NCBI GenBank assembly: GCA_002470465.1 | Contig: DKMD01000025.1 | Location: 124,001 to 188,000, forward strand | From: Pluralibacter sp. UBA7423 | Lineage (GTDB): Bacteria; Pseudomonadota; Gammaproteobacteria; Enterobacterales; Enterobacteriaceae | Reading direction: 5' to 3' | DNA: 64,000 bases | Shown here: positions 46,197 to 55,913 of the stretch, one piece after another | Position numbering within the stretch: the first letter of the stretch is position 1 | How the letters are laid out: the number at the start of each line of letters is the position of its first letter | Program-made: the position numbers and the translations under genes | Notes under the pieces: generated by a model | Database searches by the model: none | What the model was told of the DNA's origin: nothing | What the model saw: only the letters and a program-made list of their open reading frames with translations

Positions 46197-47469
46197 CTTT
46201 ATCTCCATTTTTGAGTGGGAAGTACCAATGACGTGGGTTTAAAAAAAGATAACCATTCGTTGAGTCAAGATAAGATTTATTCTCCAGCCAATTCTCATTG
46301 AGATTGATGGAAAAATTGATAATGCGATTCCCCCAGTGCTGATTAAAGTCACTAATGAAATTTTGCAACGCCGCCAGCGCATGATCGCTCAGGGCATCGC
46401 GAATCACGAGTGCATAACCGTCCGGTGATTTTATTTCCCGATAGTTAATATGCATTCTGTCCAGCCCCTGTCTGGCATCACTCAGGAGCTGGTTTTTCGG
46501 TTTAACTTTGATCTGAATATCTTTCGCAAAGGGAATGGTCTGCAGCGCCAGCGCCGTAAAGCTTTTTTGCTGCTCGGGCGTCAGGCCGGACCATAATGCA
46601 ATCACCGGGTGCTGAGGTTTCGCATAATCAATTTGTAATACCGGATAACCTGACTGCACCAGTTTATCGACGGTGATTTTTTTCTGTTCGCTCAACCAGA
46701 CGAGAATCACGCTGTTATCTTCGCGAAGTTTAATCAGGGCTTCTTTCGCCCATTCCATCGCCTGATATTTTGTCGCGATAACATAAATCATATTGCCTTC
46801 CCGCGCCCGGATAATTTCCAAAGGAACAGGGGCGCCGGCCAGTGCTTCATTTAAGCTGAGTACCTGGCGATCCTTTTCCAGTTTTTTGTACCAAATGAAC
46901 GCGGCAATCATTAGTAATACCAGCAGAACTGCGGTTCCCATAATCAATGAATGATATTTTTTTGTATTGAATTCAGCGCGCTTTTCCTGCTGACTAAACT
47001 CGGCATCCAGCGGCGCTGGCATCACAAAGTGCTGAATATTCTCCGGCCATTCATCTTCGCTGCGCTTGATGGCAAAACGGATATGTTCATGCGTAAATAT
47101 CTCGTTTTCATAAATCTTCGTGGGGAAACTTTTGCTTTCATCCTGCACGTCGACGTGAAAGCCACCGGGAATGTCTGCGTCCGCATCCGGGGCCTGCAGG
47201 CGTAAAACGAGGTTAGGTGATGGGAGATCACAGGGAATATAGAGCGTGTTTTGTGCATAAGCTGCGGCATGCTCACTGGCCGTTACAGAAGCATTACGTT
47301 TATCCGTTATAGCCGGGCCTGGGTTGATGATTAAAAAATAATCATCCGCAGGCAAGTGCAACTCGCAGCCAAACATTGGGCCAAACAGCACCTTTAATGT
47401 ATAACTTTGCTTTGTCTCTGGCACCGGCATCATTTCATTTACTTCATTCATATCCATGTCGCTGTTCAT
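46189..47469 (-). CDS. sctD: T3SS inner membrane ring protein SctD (PrgH-like)
   Basis: 426-residue bitopic protein of the PrgH/MxiG group. N-terminal cytoplasmic FHA-like domain (about 20-150), one membrane helix (174-194, SLIMGTAVLLVLLMIAAFIWY), and periplasmic ring-building domains to the C-terminus (NLNENWLENKSYLDSTNGYLFLNPRHW). Longer than Salmonella PrgH (about 392). First gene of the leftward needle operon, divergent from the invF equivalent. Confidence 0.9.
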   Translation of the reverse strand: MNSDMDMNEVNEMMPVPETKQSYTLKVLFGPMFGCELHLPADDYFLIINPGPAITDKRNASVTASEHAAAYAQNTLYIPCDLPSPNLVLRLQAPDADADIPGGFHVDVQDESKSFPTKIYENEIFTHEHIRFAIKRSEDEWPENIQHFVMPAPLDAEFSQQEKRAEFNTKKYHSLIMGTAVLLVLLMIAAFIWYKKLEKDRQVLSLNEALAGAPVPLEIIRAREGNMIYVIATKYQAMEWAKEALIKLREDNSVILVWLSEQKKITVDKLVQSGYPVLQIDYAKPQHPVIALWSGLTPEQQKSFTALALQTIPFAKDIQIKVKPKNQLLSDARQGLDRMHINYREIKSPDGYALVIRDALSDHALAALQNFISDFNQHWGNRIINFSINLNENWLENKSYLDSTNGYLFLNPRHWYFPLKNGDKDV

Positions 47470-47887
47470 AGAAAAAGGCCATTCAAAATATAAAAATAAC
47501 TAACGAGGTGAACCTGGTCAGGCGATTTTATATTTAATCCATTACCGCTATTGCATCGCTGTACTAACCTGTAAATATCAACGTAAATATTAACCGCACA
47601 GCCAGCTTTAAATAAGCAGGTATCTCATGTGATGATTTTTATAGATATCCACGGGTGCATTCAGGTTGGGGGTGTATTTTACGGGTAATAGGATTTTTCC
47701 TCAACCCGGTCGATTTGATCTTTTTTTGAATTTTTTTTGAAAAATATTATTAAATTTTTAAGTTTTCCTGTCTGTGTTGACCAGCAGGATTTTTCTGATA
47801 AATTTCTGAGCCACTTAAGATGAATGCCTGATTGATTTATACGATCTTCAATATTATTTGCGGTACTTTCTGAAGTAGGATGCAACT
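47470..47887. promoter_or_regulatory. Shared divergent control region between needle operon and inv operon
   Basis: About 418 bp, strongly AT-rich, with T7 and T8 runs and an AAAAATATTATTAAATTTTTAA stretch around 47720-47765. It must hold promoters for both major T3SS operons and is a natural place for joint control and H-NS binding. Short ORFs here lack ribosome sites. No binding motif of a named regulator is recognised. Confidence 0.6.
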
Positions 47888-48748
47888 ATGGTTATTGGTC
47901 AAGTTAAACTCCATCAGGAGAATATTGTAGAGCGTCAATGCAATGACGTAGAACAGAGCACAGGACAAAGAAAGTTAGAACGAAAATGGATTGCTCTCAA
48001 TAATGGAATCGCATTCGCGAGACCGCTGAATGAGCATGCCACTCTGTCACTTATCGTTGAGGAAACAGAGGGGAACGGCATAGTAGAGAAAAATAATATC
48101 CGACATCCCACGGTATCTGCCACCCGAACGAATATGAAAATTTGCCTTGAGGGTGAGTGGTTCATTGAAATAATGCCGATGTCTCAGGCCTCAACGCTGT
48201 TTTCATTTCTCGATTTTCAGTCGAAATATCGTGAGATCAAAGTGACGGAAAATCCACGTGCACAGACGGCGCTGCTTCATACCGATACGCATTTAGTGGC
48301 GGCGGCAGGGACAGCCGATAAATCGTTTATGGGAATGTTGATGAATACGATGCTGACCCCCCAGAAATATAGCCTGGAAAGCCTCTTTGTATTTGTCCGC
48401 AATGTTGAAAGTTACTGGATTTCACATTTTCTGCTGTCACAGGTGATGAACGAGGATAAAGAGAGCGATACGCATAAAATTTATAATGCGAGTAAGATAT
48501 ATGGTGTCTCAGAGTCTTATTTCAGAAAGCTTTGTCACCATGCTTTTGCCCGTGGGCCGAAAAAACAATTGCGCATCTGGCGTGCAGCCAATAGTGCATT
48601 GCAGCTTATCGAAAAGGATAACTCAATCGCTATGATAGCGGGTGATAATGGCTACGCGTCGTCATCTCATTTCTCAAGTGAAATAAAATCGCATTTTGGT
48701 ATTACGCCGCGGGAGTTTAAAAAATTGGAAGGTTTGCTTCATGACTAA
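47888..48748 (+). CDS. invF: AraC-family T3SS regulator (InvF-like)
   Basis: 286 residues; the C-terminal about 100 hold an AraC double HTH (VSESYFRKLCHHAFARGPKK and MIAGDNGYASSSHFSSEIKSHFGITPREFKKL). The N-terminal 170 residues are less typical and longer than in Salmonella InvF (about 249). In SPI-1 systems InvF with the chaperone SicA activates translocator and effector genes; both are present here. AGGA lies 7 bp before ATG 47888. The end overlaps sctC by 8 bp. Confidence 0.88.
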   Translation: MVIGQVKLHQENIVERQCNDVEQSTGQRKLERKWIALNNGIAFARPLNEHATLSLIVEETEGNGIVEKNNIRHPTVSATRTNMKICLEGEWFIEIMPMSQASTLFSFLDFQSKYREIKVTENPRAQTALLHTDTHLVAAAGTADKSFMGMLMNTMLTPQKYSLESLFVFVRNVESYWISHFLLSQVMNEDKESDTHKIYNASKIYGVSESYFRKLCHHAFARGPKKQLRIWRAANSALQLIEKDNSIAMIAGDNGYASSSHFSSEIKSHFGITPREFKKLEGLLHD

Positions 48749-50507
48749 GTTTGTTCGCAGTTCGTTTATCGACAAAATGCCCTGGCTTTTAATCGGGCTG
48801 TTAGCCTGTCATCCGGCGTCGGCAAAAATGCTCAACAACCCGCGTTCTTCTGACGAAAGCAGGGTGACCAAAACGGCTGCCGAGAATATCTATGTCGCGT
48901 CGAATAACAGCATCCAGCAACTGTTTTTTGTGATTGGCGGGGCACTGCACAAACCGTTCATTGTTAGCGTTGAAGCCGCGAAAAAACGCGTCTCGGGCAA
49001 TTTTGACCTCAATAAACCCCGTGAGCTTCTGGATTCGGTTGCCGCGCAGACGGGGCTTATCTGGTATGACGACGGCAGTTCCGTTTACGTCTATGACACC
49101 AGCGAGCTGCAAAGCAGCGTGGTCCGTCTCTCCTACGCGCCATTTGACCGGTTGGTCGCCTATCTGCAATCTTCAGGGCTCTATGACGCGCGTTTCCCTC
49201 TGCGCTCCGATGGGCGTTCCGGTTCGTTTTATGTTTCCGGGCCGCCCGTCTACGTTGAGCTGGTTTCCGCGGCCGCAAAGTATATTGATGCCACTTACGC
49301 CCGACCTGGAACAGGGGAGAGCACGATTCGCGTGATCAAGCTGAAAAACACGTTTGTTAACGATCGTACTTTCACCCAGCGGGATGAGCCCGTCACCATT
49401 CCGGGCGTGGCAAGCGTGCTCAACCAGCTGTTGAACAACGCCACCGGCGACGATGGCCGGACTTCGGCACCTGCTGGGGCGACGATCACCATCGACAACG
49501 ATACCCGCAGCGCACTGGAGGCCGCATCGGCCACCCAGAAAGGGAACTTTCCTCCGTTGCCGACGTTTGGCTCGGCCCCTGCGGCAAAGCGCCCCTATGT
49601 CCAGGAAAATCCTGGTCAGCAGAAGATCAACATCGTGGGCTACTCAGATACCAACAGTTTGCTGATTCAGGGGTCGGAACGGCAGGTCAGCTTCGTTGAG
49701 GATCTGGTTAACGCCATTGATATTCCCAAGCGGCAAATTCAGCTTTCGCTGTGGATTATCGATATTTCGAAGGATGACATTAATGAGCTGGGGATCCGCT
49801 GGCAGGGTGCCGCTAAGTTAGGTAATACCGGTGTGACTTTCAATACCAGTACCCTGACTCCAGAGAACAGTCTGCACTTCCTCGCGGATGTTTCGGCTCT
49901 TGCCCAGAAGGGCAACGCGCAGGTGGTGTCGCGTCCTGAGATCCTGACTCAGGAAAACGTTCCGGCGCTGTTTGATAACAACAGCAGCTTTTACGCCAAG
50001 CTGGTCGGTGAGCGTAACTCGTCGCTGGAGAAAATCACCTACGGCACGATGATAAGCGTTCTGCCGCGCCTGGCACAGCGGCAACAGGAAATTGAAATGA
50101 TCCTCAATATCCAGGACGGCGGGTTGCCGCTCAACGGGACGGGCAGCACGGCAACTGTCGATAATTTACCGATGGTGAATAACACCCAGATCAGCACCGA
50201 GGCGCGCGTTCCGGTGGGATTCAGTCTGCTGGTTGGTGGCTACAGCCGAGACCAGGATGAGCACCACAGCGTAGGTATTCCGCTGCTTCGCGACATTCCT
50301 TTTGTCGGCGGCCTTTTTGATTACAGCTATACCAGCCATAAAAAAATGGTGCGCCTGTTTCTGATCCAGCCGGGCCTGCTGGCTGAGGGCGAAACCTGGC
50401 AGGGGCGTAATGAAACCAATCCGGTATTAGGACGGTCGTGGGTGGGCAATGAGGTGACCTTAAAATCAACGGTCTCTATGTTGCGTAATACGATAAACAA
50501 TCATTAA
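48741..50507 (+). CDS. sctC: T3SS outer membrane secretin SctC (InvG-like)
   Basis: 588-residue secretin forming the outer-membrane pore. Signal peptide (about 1-30, ending HPASA), N0/N1 domains (about 40-200), an N3 domain, and the secretin core with VVSRPEILTQENVPALFDNNSSFY, VPVGFSLLVGGYSRD and GIPLLRDIPFVGGLFDY. ATG 48741 follows GGAAGG and overlaps invF, so the two are coupled. No separate InvH-type pilotin gene is seen next to it. Confidence 0.95.
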   Translation: MTKFVRSSFIDKMPWLLIGLLACHPASAKMLNNPRSSDESRVTKTAAENIYVASNNSIQQLFFVIGGALHKPFIVSVEAAKKRVSGNFDLNKPRELLDSVAAQTGLIWYDDGSSVYVYDTSELQSSVVRLSYAPFDRLVAYLQSSGLYDARFPLRSDGRSGSFYVSGPPVYVELVSAAAKYIDATYARPGTGESTIRVIKLKNTFVNDRTFTQRDEPVTIPGVASVLNQLLNNATGDDGRTSAPAGATITIDNDTRSALEAASATQKGNFPPLPTFGSAPAAKRPYVQENPGQQKINIVGYSDTNSLLIQGSERQVSFVEDLVNAIDIPKRQIQLSLWIIDISKDDINELGIRWQGAAKLGNTGVTFNTSTLTPENSLHFLADVSALAQKGNAQVVSRPEILTQENVPALFDNNSSFYAKLVGERNSSLEKITYGTMISVLPRLAQRQQEIEMILNIQDGGLPLNGTGSTATVDNLPMVNNTQISTEARVPVGFSLLVGGYSRDQDEHHSVGIPLLRDIPFVGGLFDYSYTSHKKMVRLFLIQPGLLAEGETWQGRNETNPVLGRSWVGNEVTLKSTVSMLRNTINNH

Positions 50508-50521
50508 GGACTGAGCACGCC

Positions 50522-51637
50522 ATGGATATTCGCTCGATAACCGGGACTGATTTTGGCCGCCTTGATGCCCCGTTGGCGGAAAGCTCCCCCGCACGGCAGA
50601 TCGTCGAGGCGGGGGATGATGCACTGCCGCTAAATCTGCAGGAAGAGATGAGCAATGCGGCCGAAGAGATGGCCGACATCCTGAGTGCGTTTGGGCGTTT
50701 CAGTAAAGCAGGGCGTAAAAACGACAATGCCGACAACGACTTTGTCTCTTCGATGCTCGAAGACCAGGGGGATGAGAAGCTCGATACGCTTATTCGTCAG
50801 GTTGCAAAGCTGCGTGACATGAACAACCTGATTAATTTTGCCCGACAGCTCTTTCCCAACGATAGCGATCTGATGCTGGCGTTAAGGGAAATGCTGCTCA
50901 GCCGTCAATTATCAGAGCTGCAAAAAAAGAAAATCAAAGAAGCCATTGCCGATCTGGAGAAATTTGGCGATCGCAAGAAGATGCAGTCCGGCATGAACGT
51001 TGGACGGCTGGCAAAACGCTTTAGCGAAGGCGCAGAGGGAAAGCCCCTTTCGGCGAAAGATTTGCGTAACAGCTACCTGAGCTTCCTTGAAATGGAGGTG
51101 CCGGCAGGTTTTATCTATAAAGAATGGATCGACATTTATGGATATGCAAACAGGACCCGCCTGTTAGCTTTTACCTTATCTGCGTTGATTGCCGATATGA
51201 AAGCCAACGAGCCGGGTATCCACTCTTCGGAATTTGGCCCGCTCAGTTCAAAGCTGTCCGATGCCCGCGTGCTGAATACGCTCGACCAGCTGCTTAATGA
51301 GACCTTTGCGCAATTTGGGTTCCGCGAGCAGATTCGCAACCAGCAGGTGATGGTCAGCGAGGCCGACATTGTCGGGTTATATATTGCCGGCCTGGTGGAT
51401 ACCGAAGAGTTTAAGCAGCAGCTGAAGAGATTCAGTCAGGAGTTTATGGCCTTGCTGCTGCTGAAACAGCGCTCAGCGGTCATTCAGGCCCTGCGTCATG
51501 TTTACAATTTAACGCCAGAGTTTCTCTATGCCGATGTGCTGTTTCGCGATGCCGTATTAAATCATCTCGCTTCATTACTGCAAAAAATGCAGCAAAAAGA
51601 GAAAAATACCGGCATCTGGAACGAACACTATAAATAA
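50522..51637 (+). CDS. sctW: T3SS gatekeeper SctW (InvE-like)
   Basis: 371-residue gatekeeper of the InvE/MxiC/YopN-TyeA group that sets the order translocators-before-effectors by binding the export gate. An N-terminal disordered stretch is followed by helical repeats (LDTLIRQVAKLRDMNNLINFARQLFPND..., LRNSYLSFLEMEVPAGFIYKEWIDIYG). Nearly equal in length to Salmonella InvE (372). Sits 14 bp after sctC. Confidence 0.92.
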   Translation: MDIRSITGTDFGRLDAPLAESSPARQIVEAGDDALPLNLQEEMSNAAEEMADILSAFGRFSKAGRKNDNADNDFVSSMLEDQGDEKLDTLIRQVAKLRDMNNLINFARQLFPNDSDLMLALREMLLSRQLSELQKKKIKEAIADLEKFGDRKKMQSGMNVGRLAKRFSEGAEGKPLSAKDLRNSYLSFLEMEVPAGFIYKEWIDIYGYANRTRLLAFTLSALIADMKANEPGIHSSEFGPLSSKLSDARVLNTLDQLLNETFAQFGFREQIRNQQVMVSEADIVGLYIAGLVDTEEFKQQLKRFSQEFMALLLLKQRSAVIQALRHVYNLTPEFLYADVLFRDAVLNHLASLLQKMQQKEKNTGIWNEHYK

Positions 51638-51682
51638 TTATTCTTTGGATAACTGGCTTTTACAATTGATGTGTAACTTTCT

Positions 51683-53734
51683 ATGATTGAAAAATTTATT
51701 CTGCAAATCCGCAGTCGACCAGAGCTGATTATCTTAACGATAATGGTGATGGTGGTCGTTATGCTGATTATTCCGCTGCCAACCTATCTGGTGGACTTTC
51801 TCATCGGCCTCAATCTGACGATGGCGCTGTTGATCTTTCTCGGCTCATTTTATATTTCGAGGGTTCTGGAGTTTTCCACTTTCCCATCGATATTGCTGAT
51901 CAGTACGATATTTCGACTGGCCATTTCGATCAGTACCAGTCGTCTGGTACTGACGGATGCGGACGCCGGGGAAATTATTGCCAGCTTTGGTGAGTTCGTT
52001 ATCGCCGATAACCTGGTGGTGGGCTTTGTTATCTTCTTCATTGTCACCATTGTGCAGTTCATTGTTATCACCAAAGGTTCTGAACGAATTGCTGAAGTGG
52101 CTGCGCGATTCTCATTAGACGCCATGCCGGGTAAGCAGATGAGCATCGATGCCGATCTCAAAGCAGGGGTGATCGATGAGAAAGAGGTAAAGCGCCGACG
52201 CAGTGACCTGGAGGCAGAAAGCCAGCTTTACGGTGCTCTTGACGGGGCAATGAAGTTTATTAAAGGGGATGCTATCGCGGGGATTATTATTATCTTCGTT
52301 AATCTGCTGGGGGGCATTTCCGTGGGCGTACTGCAGCATGGCATGGATTTATCACATGCGATGTCGGTATTTACCCTCCTGACCATTGGCGATGCGCTGG
52401 TCGCGCAAATCCCGGCGCTGCTGATTTCGATAAGCGGGGGGTTAATTGTCACGCGTGTCAATAACAGCGAAAACAGCAATCTGGGTGCGCGTATTTTACA
52501 GGATATGTTTTCAAATAAATTTATCCTTGTTATTACGGCGATTCTGGCTATTGCGCTGGGCATGCTGCCAGGCTTCCCTTTACCGGTATTTATCTTACTT
52601 GCTGCCATTTTGTTGGGTATTTTCATTAAAGACAAAATTGATGAAAAACGGGGTAAAAAACCGGCGACTCCCGTAGAAGCAGAGGATGAAACACCCGTAT
52701 TGAAGAGCAAGCCGGTGATGATTGATGGAGAATATATTCCTGAAACCATTCCGCTAATTATTACGGCCTGGAAAGGGTACGAGAACTATTTTCAGGAGCA
52801 TAACCTGTGTTCACTCCTCAAGCGCAATTTCTTTATTGAGTACGGCGTGCGTCTACCCGAGGTGGTGATGAACTACGACGCTCAGGCTGAACGCGGCAAG
52901 CTGTTGATAGCAATTAATGAGATTCGCGTTGCCGCCTACGATATTTTACCGGGAATGTGCAAAGTTCTGCTTCGCGGCGAGGAGTTACAGGTCATTGATG
53001 ACAGCGTACAGGCCATTGAGACCTCACAGGGGATAGCGTACTGGATCCCTGAAGAGCGCAGCGCAACGGCGCTGGATCTCGGCTATTACTCCAGAAATGC
53101 CATTGATGAATTTTATGCCTGTGTTTCGACCCTGCTGGTACACAATATTACGGAGTTCTTTGGTATTCAGGAGGCCAAGACGCTGCTTGACGATCTGGAG
53201 AAAAAATATCCTGAATTACTGAAGGAGTGTTACCGCAATAATACCGTACAGCGCATCACCGAGGTCTTCCAGCGATTGCTTCAGGAACGAATCTCTATTC
53301 GTAATATGCGCCTTATTCTGGAGGCACTCGTGCAGTGGGCACCTAAAGAAAAAGACCCGATTATGCTGGTGGAGCATGTTCGTGGCGTACTGTCACGCTA
53401 TATCTCTAACCGCTTTGCCGCCAACGGGCAAATTCGTTCCCTGGTGATGTCTCACGACATGGAAAGCCTTGTCCGCGGGGGAATTCGCCAAACCTCCGGA
53501 GGAACCTTTATTAATCTGGCTCCGCCAGAAACGGAAAGTATTATCCACAGCCTTGAAGCCTGTATTCGCCGTAATGGGGTTAATGCCCGCGACATTATTT
53601 TGATGGTGTCATTAGATATCCGCCGCTTTGTTAAAAAAATTATTGAAGGAAGCTATCCAGAAATGGAAGTGCTTTCTTATGGAGACGTCGCTTCTGGCGT
53701 TGATGTTGATGTAATTGGTTCGTTAGAGAATTAA
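51683..53734 (+). CDS. sctV: T3SS export gate protein SctV (InvA-like)
   Basis: 683-residue FlhA/InvA-family protein. The first about 310 residues hold around eight membrane helices and the conserved STFPSILLISTIFRLAISISTSRLVLT block. A charged linker (about 318-345) leads to the cytosolic nonamer-forming domain (SD1-SD4). It accepts chaperone-effector complexes and couples proton flow to export. Length equals Salmonella InvA within two residues. Confidence 0.97.
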   Translation: MIEKFILQIRSRPELIILTIMVMVVVMLIIPLPTYLVDFLIGLNLTMALLIFLGSFYISRVLEFSTFPSILLISTIFRLAISISTSRLVLTDADAGEIIASFGEFVIADNLVVGFVIFFIVTIVQFIVITKGSERIAEVAARFSLDAMPGKQMSIDADLKAGVIDEKEVKRRRSDLEAESQLYGALDGAMKFIKGDAIAGIIIIFVNLLGGISVGVLQHGMDLSHAMSVFTLLTIGDALVAQIPALLISISGGLIVTRVNNSENSNLGARILQDMFSNKFILVITAILAIALGMLPGFPLPVFILLAAILLGIFIKDKIDEKRGKKPATPVEAEDETPVLKSKPVMIDGEYIPETIPLIITAWKGYENYFQEHNLCSLLKRNFFIEYGVRLPEVVMNYDAQAERGKLLIAINEIRVAAYDILPGMCKVLLRGEELQVIDDSVQAIETSQGIAYWIPEERSATALDLGYYSRNAIDEFYACVSTLLVHNITEFFGIQEAKTLLDDLEKKYPELLKECYRNNTVQRITEVFQRLLQERISIRNMRLILEALVQWAPKEKDPIMLVEHVRGVLSRYISNRFAANGQIRSLVMSHDMESLVRGGIRQTSGGTFINLAPPETESIIHSLEACIRRNGVNARDIILMVSLDIRRFVKKIIEGSYPEMEVLSYGDVASGVDVDVIGSLEN

Positions 53735-53747
53735 CAGGAGATCAATA

Positions 53748-54155
53748 ATGAAATACGATGTCGTTGAATTACTTTCCGCCACGCTCAAGAATGCAGGTAT
53801 TGCCGATATTATGGATGGCGATCTGAATAACCACTCCACGATTTCACTTTCAATGAAAGAAGGGATCCCGACAATTCATATTCGCAGCGAAGATGATGAA
53901 GTCTGGGTCTGGGCAAAGGTGATGGAAAATGCTCCCGATTCTTTAGCCTACTGTAGCGCCAGTCTGCTGCCTTTAATGATGACCTACGACGAGGATTTCT
54001 TCTATACCGGCCAGCCTTGTTTATATCCTGTTGATGGCAACCTGGAACTGCGTGCGCAGGTTAAGGAAAAGCATTTGCAGCACCCGGACGCGTTTTTATC
54101 CATGCTCGATCATTACCTGGTTATTTTGCAGGACTACCGTTCCGTACTCGTTTAA
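53748..54155 (+). CDS. invB: T3SS effector chaperone (InvB-like, class IB)
   Basis: 135-residue acidic chaperone of the InvB/Spa15 family, which binds several effectors (in Salmonella SipA, SopE and others). The MDGDLNNHSTISLSMKEGIPTIHI sheet and the C-terminal helix (DAFLSMLDHYLVILQDYRSVL) fit, and the length is that of Salmonella InvB. Lies between sctV and sctN as in SPI-1. Its client effectors are not in the window. Confidence 0.92.
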   Translation: MKYDVVELLSATLKNAGIADIMDGDLNNHSTISLSMKEGIPTIHIRSEDDEVWVWAKVMENAPDSLAYCSASLLPLMMTYDEDFFYTGQPCLYPVDGNLELRAQVKEKHLQHPDAFLSMLDHYLVILQDYRSVLV

Positions 54156-54172
54156 TTACGGAGGCTATTGAT

Positions 54173-55468
54173 ATGGTTGCGCAATGTCTGGTTCATCTCG
54201 CTCATCCATTACGGATCCAGGGCAATGTGATTGAAGCGCATTTACCCGGAACGCGTATCGGTGAGATTTGTGAGATTCAGAAATCCTTACTTGAACCACA
54301 GGTGATGGGGTTTGCCCAGGTGATTGGCTTTAATAAGGAGCACACGCTACTCAGTCTGCTCAATGACAATCAGGGATTTTCACGCAGCAATGTTCTCCTG
54401 CCGACCGGTAAGCCGTTTCGTATCGCGGTGCATGAAAACATTGCCGGGTCGATCATTGACGCAACCGGTACAGTTCGGGGGCGGCTGGATGAAGGGGAGC
54501 TACCGCCGATGACTGGAGCGGTTCGTCTGGAAGCCAGCGGTTCGCCAAGGGATTTTACCCAGCGTAAGCCTATCGCTGAAAGCCTGGCGACCGGCGTGCG
54601 GGCGATTGACGGTTTGCTGACCTGTGGACGCGGACAGCGTATGGGGATTTTTGCCGCGGCGGGCTGCGGCAAAACCTCGCTTATGAGCATGATTATCGAA
54701 CATTCCGAAGCGGATATTTACGTCATCGGATTGATCGGTGAGCGTGGGCGTGAAGTGACAGAATTCGTCGAGGAGTTAAAACGTTCCTCGCGTCGATCGC
54801 AAATCATTCTGGTCTATGCCACCTCGGACCGCTCCTGCGTAGAGCGATGCAACGCCGCCCAGGTTGCCACCACTATCGCCGAGTTTTTTAGCGAGCAGGG
54901 TAAAAACGTCTTGCTGTTTGTCGACTCGATTACCCGCTACGCCAGGGCGTTACGCGACGTTGCCCTGAGTATGGGGGAGTTGCCGGCCCGACGCGGCTAT
55001 CCCGCCTCGGTGTTTGAAGCCTTGCCAAAGCTGCTGGAGCGGCCTGGACGATTCCTCACCGGTTCTATCACCGCCTTCTATACGGTGCTGATAGAAAACG
55101 AAGAGGAAGCGGACGTTATCGGAGATGAGGTGCGCTCGATCCTGGACGGGCACATTTATCTCAGCAAAAAACTGGCGGCCAAAGGGCATTATCCGGCCAT
55201 CGATGTGATGCAGAGCATCAGCCGTGTGTTTACGCAGGTGACCAGTGAGGATCACCAGCAGCTGGCAACGCGTTTTCGTGAATATCTTGTCCGGCAAAAA
55301 GAGATGCAGCTGTATCTGGACCTCGGCGAATATCGCCGGGGTGAGAACGCGGAAAATGATGCTGCCTTTGATCGCAAAGCGCATATGGAGGCATTTCTTC
55401 AACAGCGTATGACCGAGAAAACGGTGATGCAGGCTTGTCTGGAGAATTTATATGGAAGCGTGGCGTAA
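54173..55468 (+). CDS. sctN: T3SS ATPase SctN (InvC-like)
   Basis: 431-residue hexameric ATPase that strips chaperones and unfolds substrates. It has the F1/FliI fold: P-loop AAAGCGKT (161-168), GERGRE (189-194), Walker B VLLFVDSITRYARALRD with Asp251, and the C-terminal substrate domain. The P-loop sequence AAAGCGKT instead of GGAGVGKS is the form I recall for InvC/Spa47. It overlaps sctO by 17 bp. Confidence 0.97.
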   Translation: MVAQCLVHLAHPLRIQGNVIEAHLPGTRIGEICEIQKSLLEPQVMGFAQVIGFNKEHTLLSLLNDNQGFSRSNVLLPTGKPFRIAVHENIAGSIIDATGTVRGRLDEGELPPMTGAVRLEASGSPRDFTQRKPIAESLATGVRAIDGLLTCGRGQRMGIFAAAGCGKTSLMSMIIEHSEADIYVIGLIGERGREVTEFVEELKRSSRRSQIILVYATSDRSCVERCNAAQVATTIAEFFSEQGKNVLLFVDSITRYARALRDVALSMGELPARRGYPASVFEALPKLLERPGRFLTGSITAFYTVLIENEEEADVIGDEVRSILDGHIYLSKKLAAKGHYPAIDVMQSISRVFTQVTSEDHQQLATRFREYLVRQKEMQLYLDLGEYRRGENAENDAAFDRKAHMEAFLQQRMTEKTVMQACLENLYGSVA

Positions 55469-55913
55469 AGGTCGTGAGTTTGTCGGGATGCTGGAGCGAA
55501 AGCAGCAAACGCTACAGCAAAATATCGTTAAAACTGAAAACCAGTTAGCACAGGTGAAATTACAGATAGAGCTTCATCAGCAAGAATTTACCGATATCAA
55601 CCAGCAAATAAAAATGTTGACGCCCGCAGGGGTACTGAGTCGTGCAGATATTTATAAAGGGATACGACAGCAGGGTGCTTTGCTGACGCACCAGCAATAT
55701 GTGTTCCATAAAATAAGTCAGCTGGAAAGTGAGCAGCACAAGCTGGAGCAATTAAAACTACAGCAGCGAAGCGCCATGACCCGGCTTGATAGGAAACATT
55801 ACAAACTTAACCATTATTTGCAGCCGTTACGCCGTGACTATATTCGTCGCCGCGATAATGCCGCTGAAAATGAAATTCAGGAGCTTGCGGGATATGGTCG
55901 AAAAAGTATCTGA
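55452..55913 (+). CDS. sctO: T3SS stalk protein SctO (InvI/SpaM-like)
   Basis: 153-residue FliJ-like alpha-helical hairpin: long Gln/Glu/Lys-rich coiled coil (about 10-150). It forms the central stalk joining the ATPase to SctV. ATG 55452 lies within the sctN end, and its 3' end overlaps the needle-length regulator by 20 bp. Confidence 0.88.
   Translation: MEAWRKGREFVGMLERKQQTLQQNIVKTENQLAQVKLQIELHQQEFTDINQQIKMLTPAGVLSRADIYKGIRQQGALLTHQQYVFHKISQLESEQHKLEQLKLQQRSAMTRLDRKHYKLNHYLQPLRRDYIRRRDNAAENEIQELAGYGRKSI

Noticed and set aside
47679..47885. 68-residue minus-strand ORF in the divergent T3SS control region
   Set aside because: Lies over AT tracts, lacks a ribosome site, and its start abuts the invF ribosome site.
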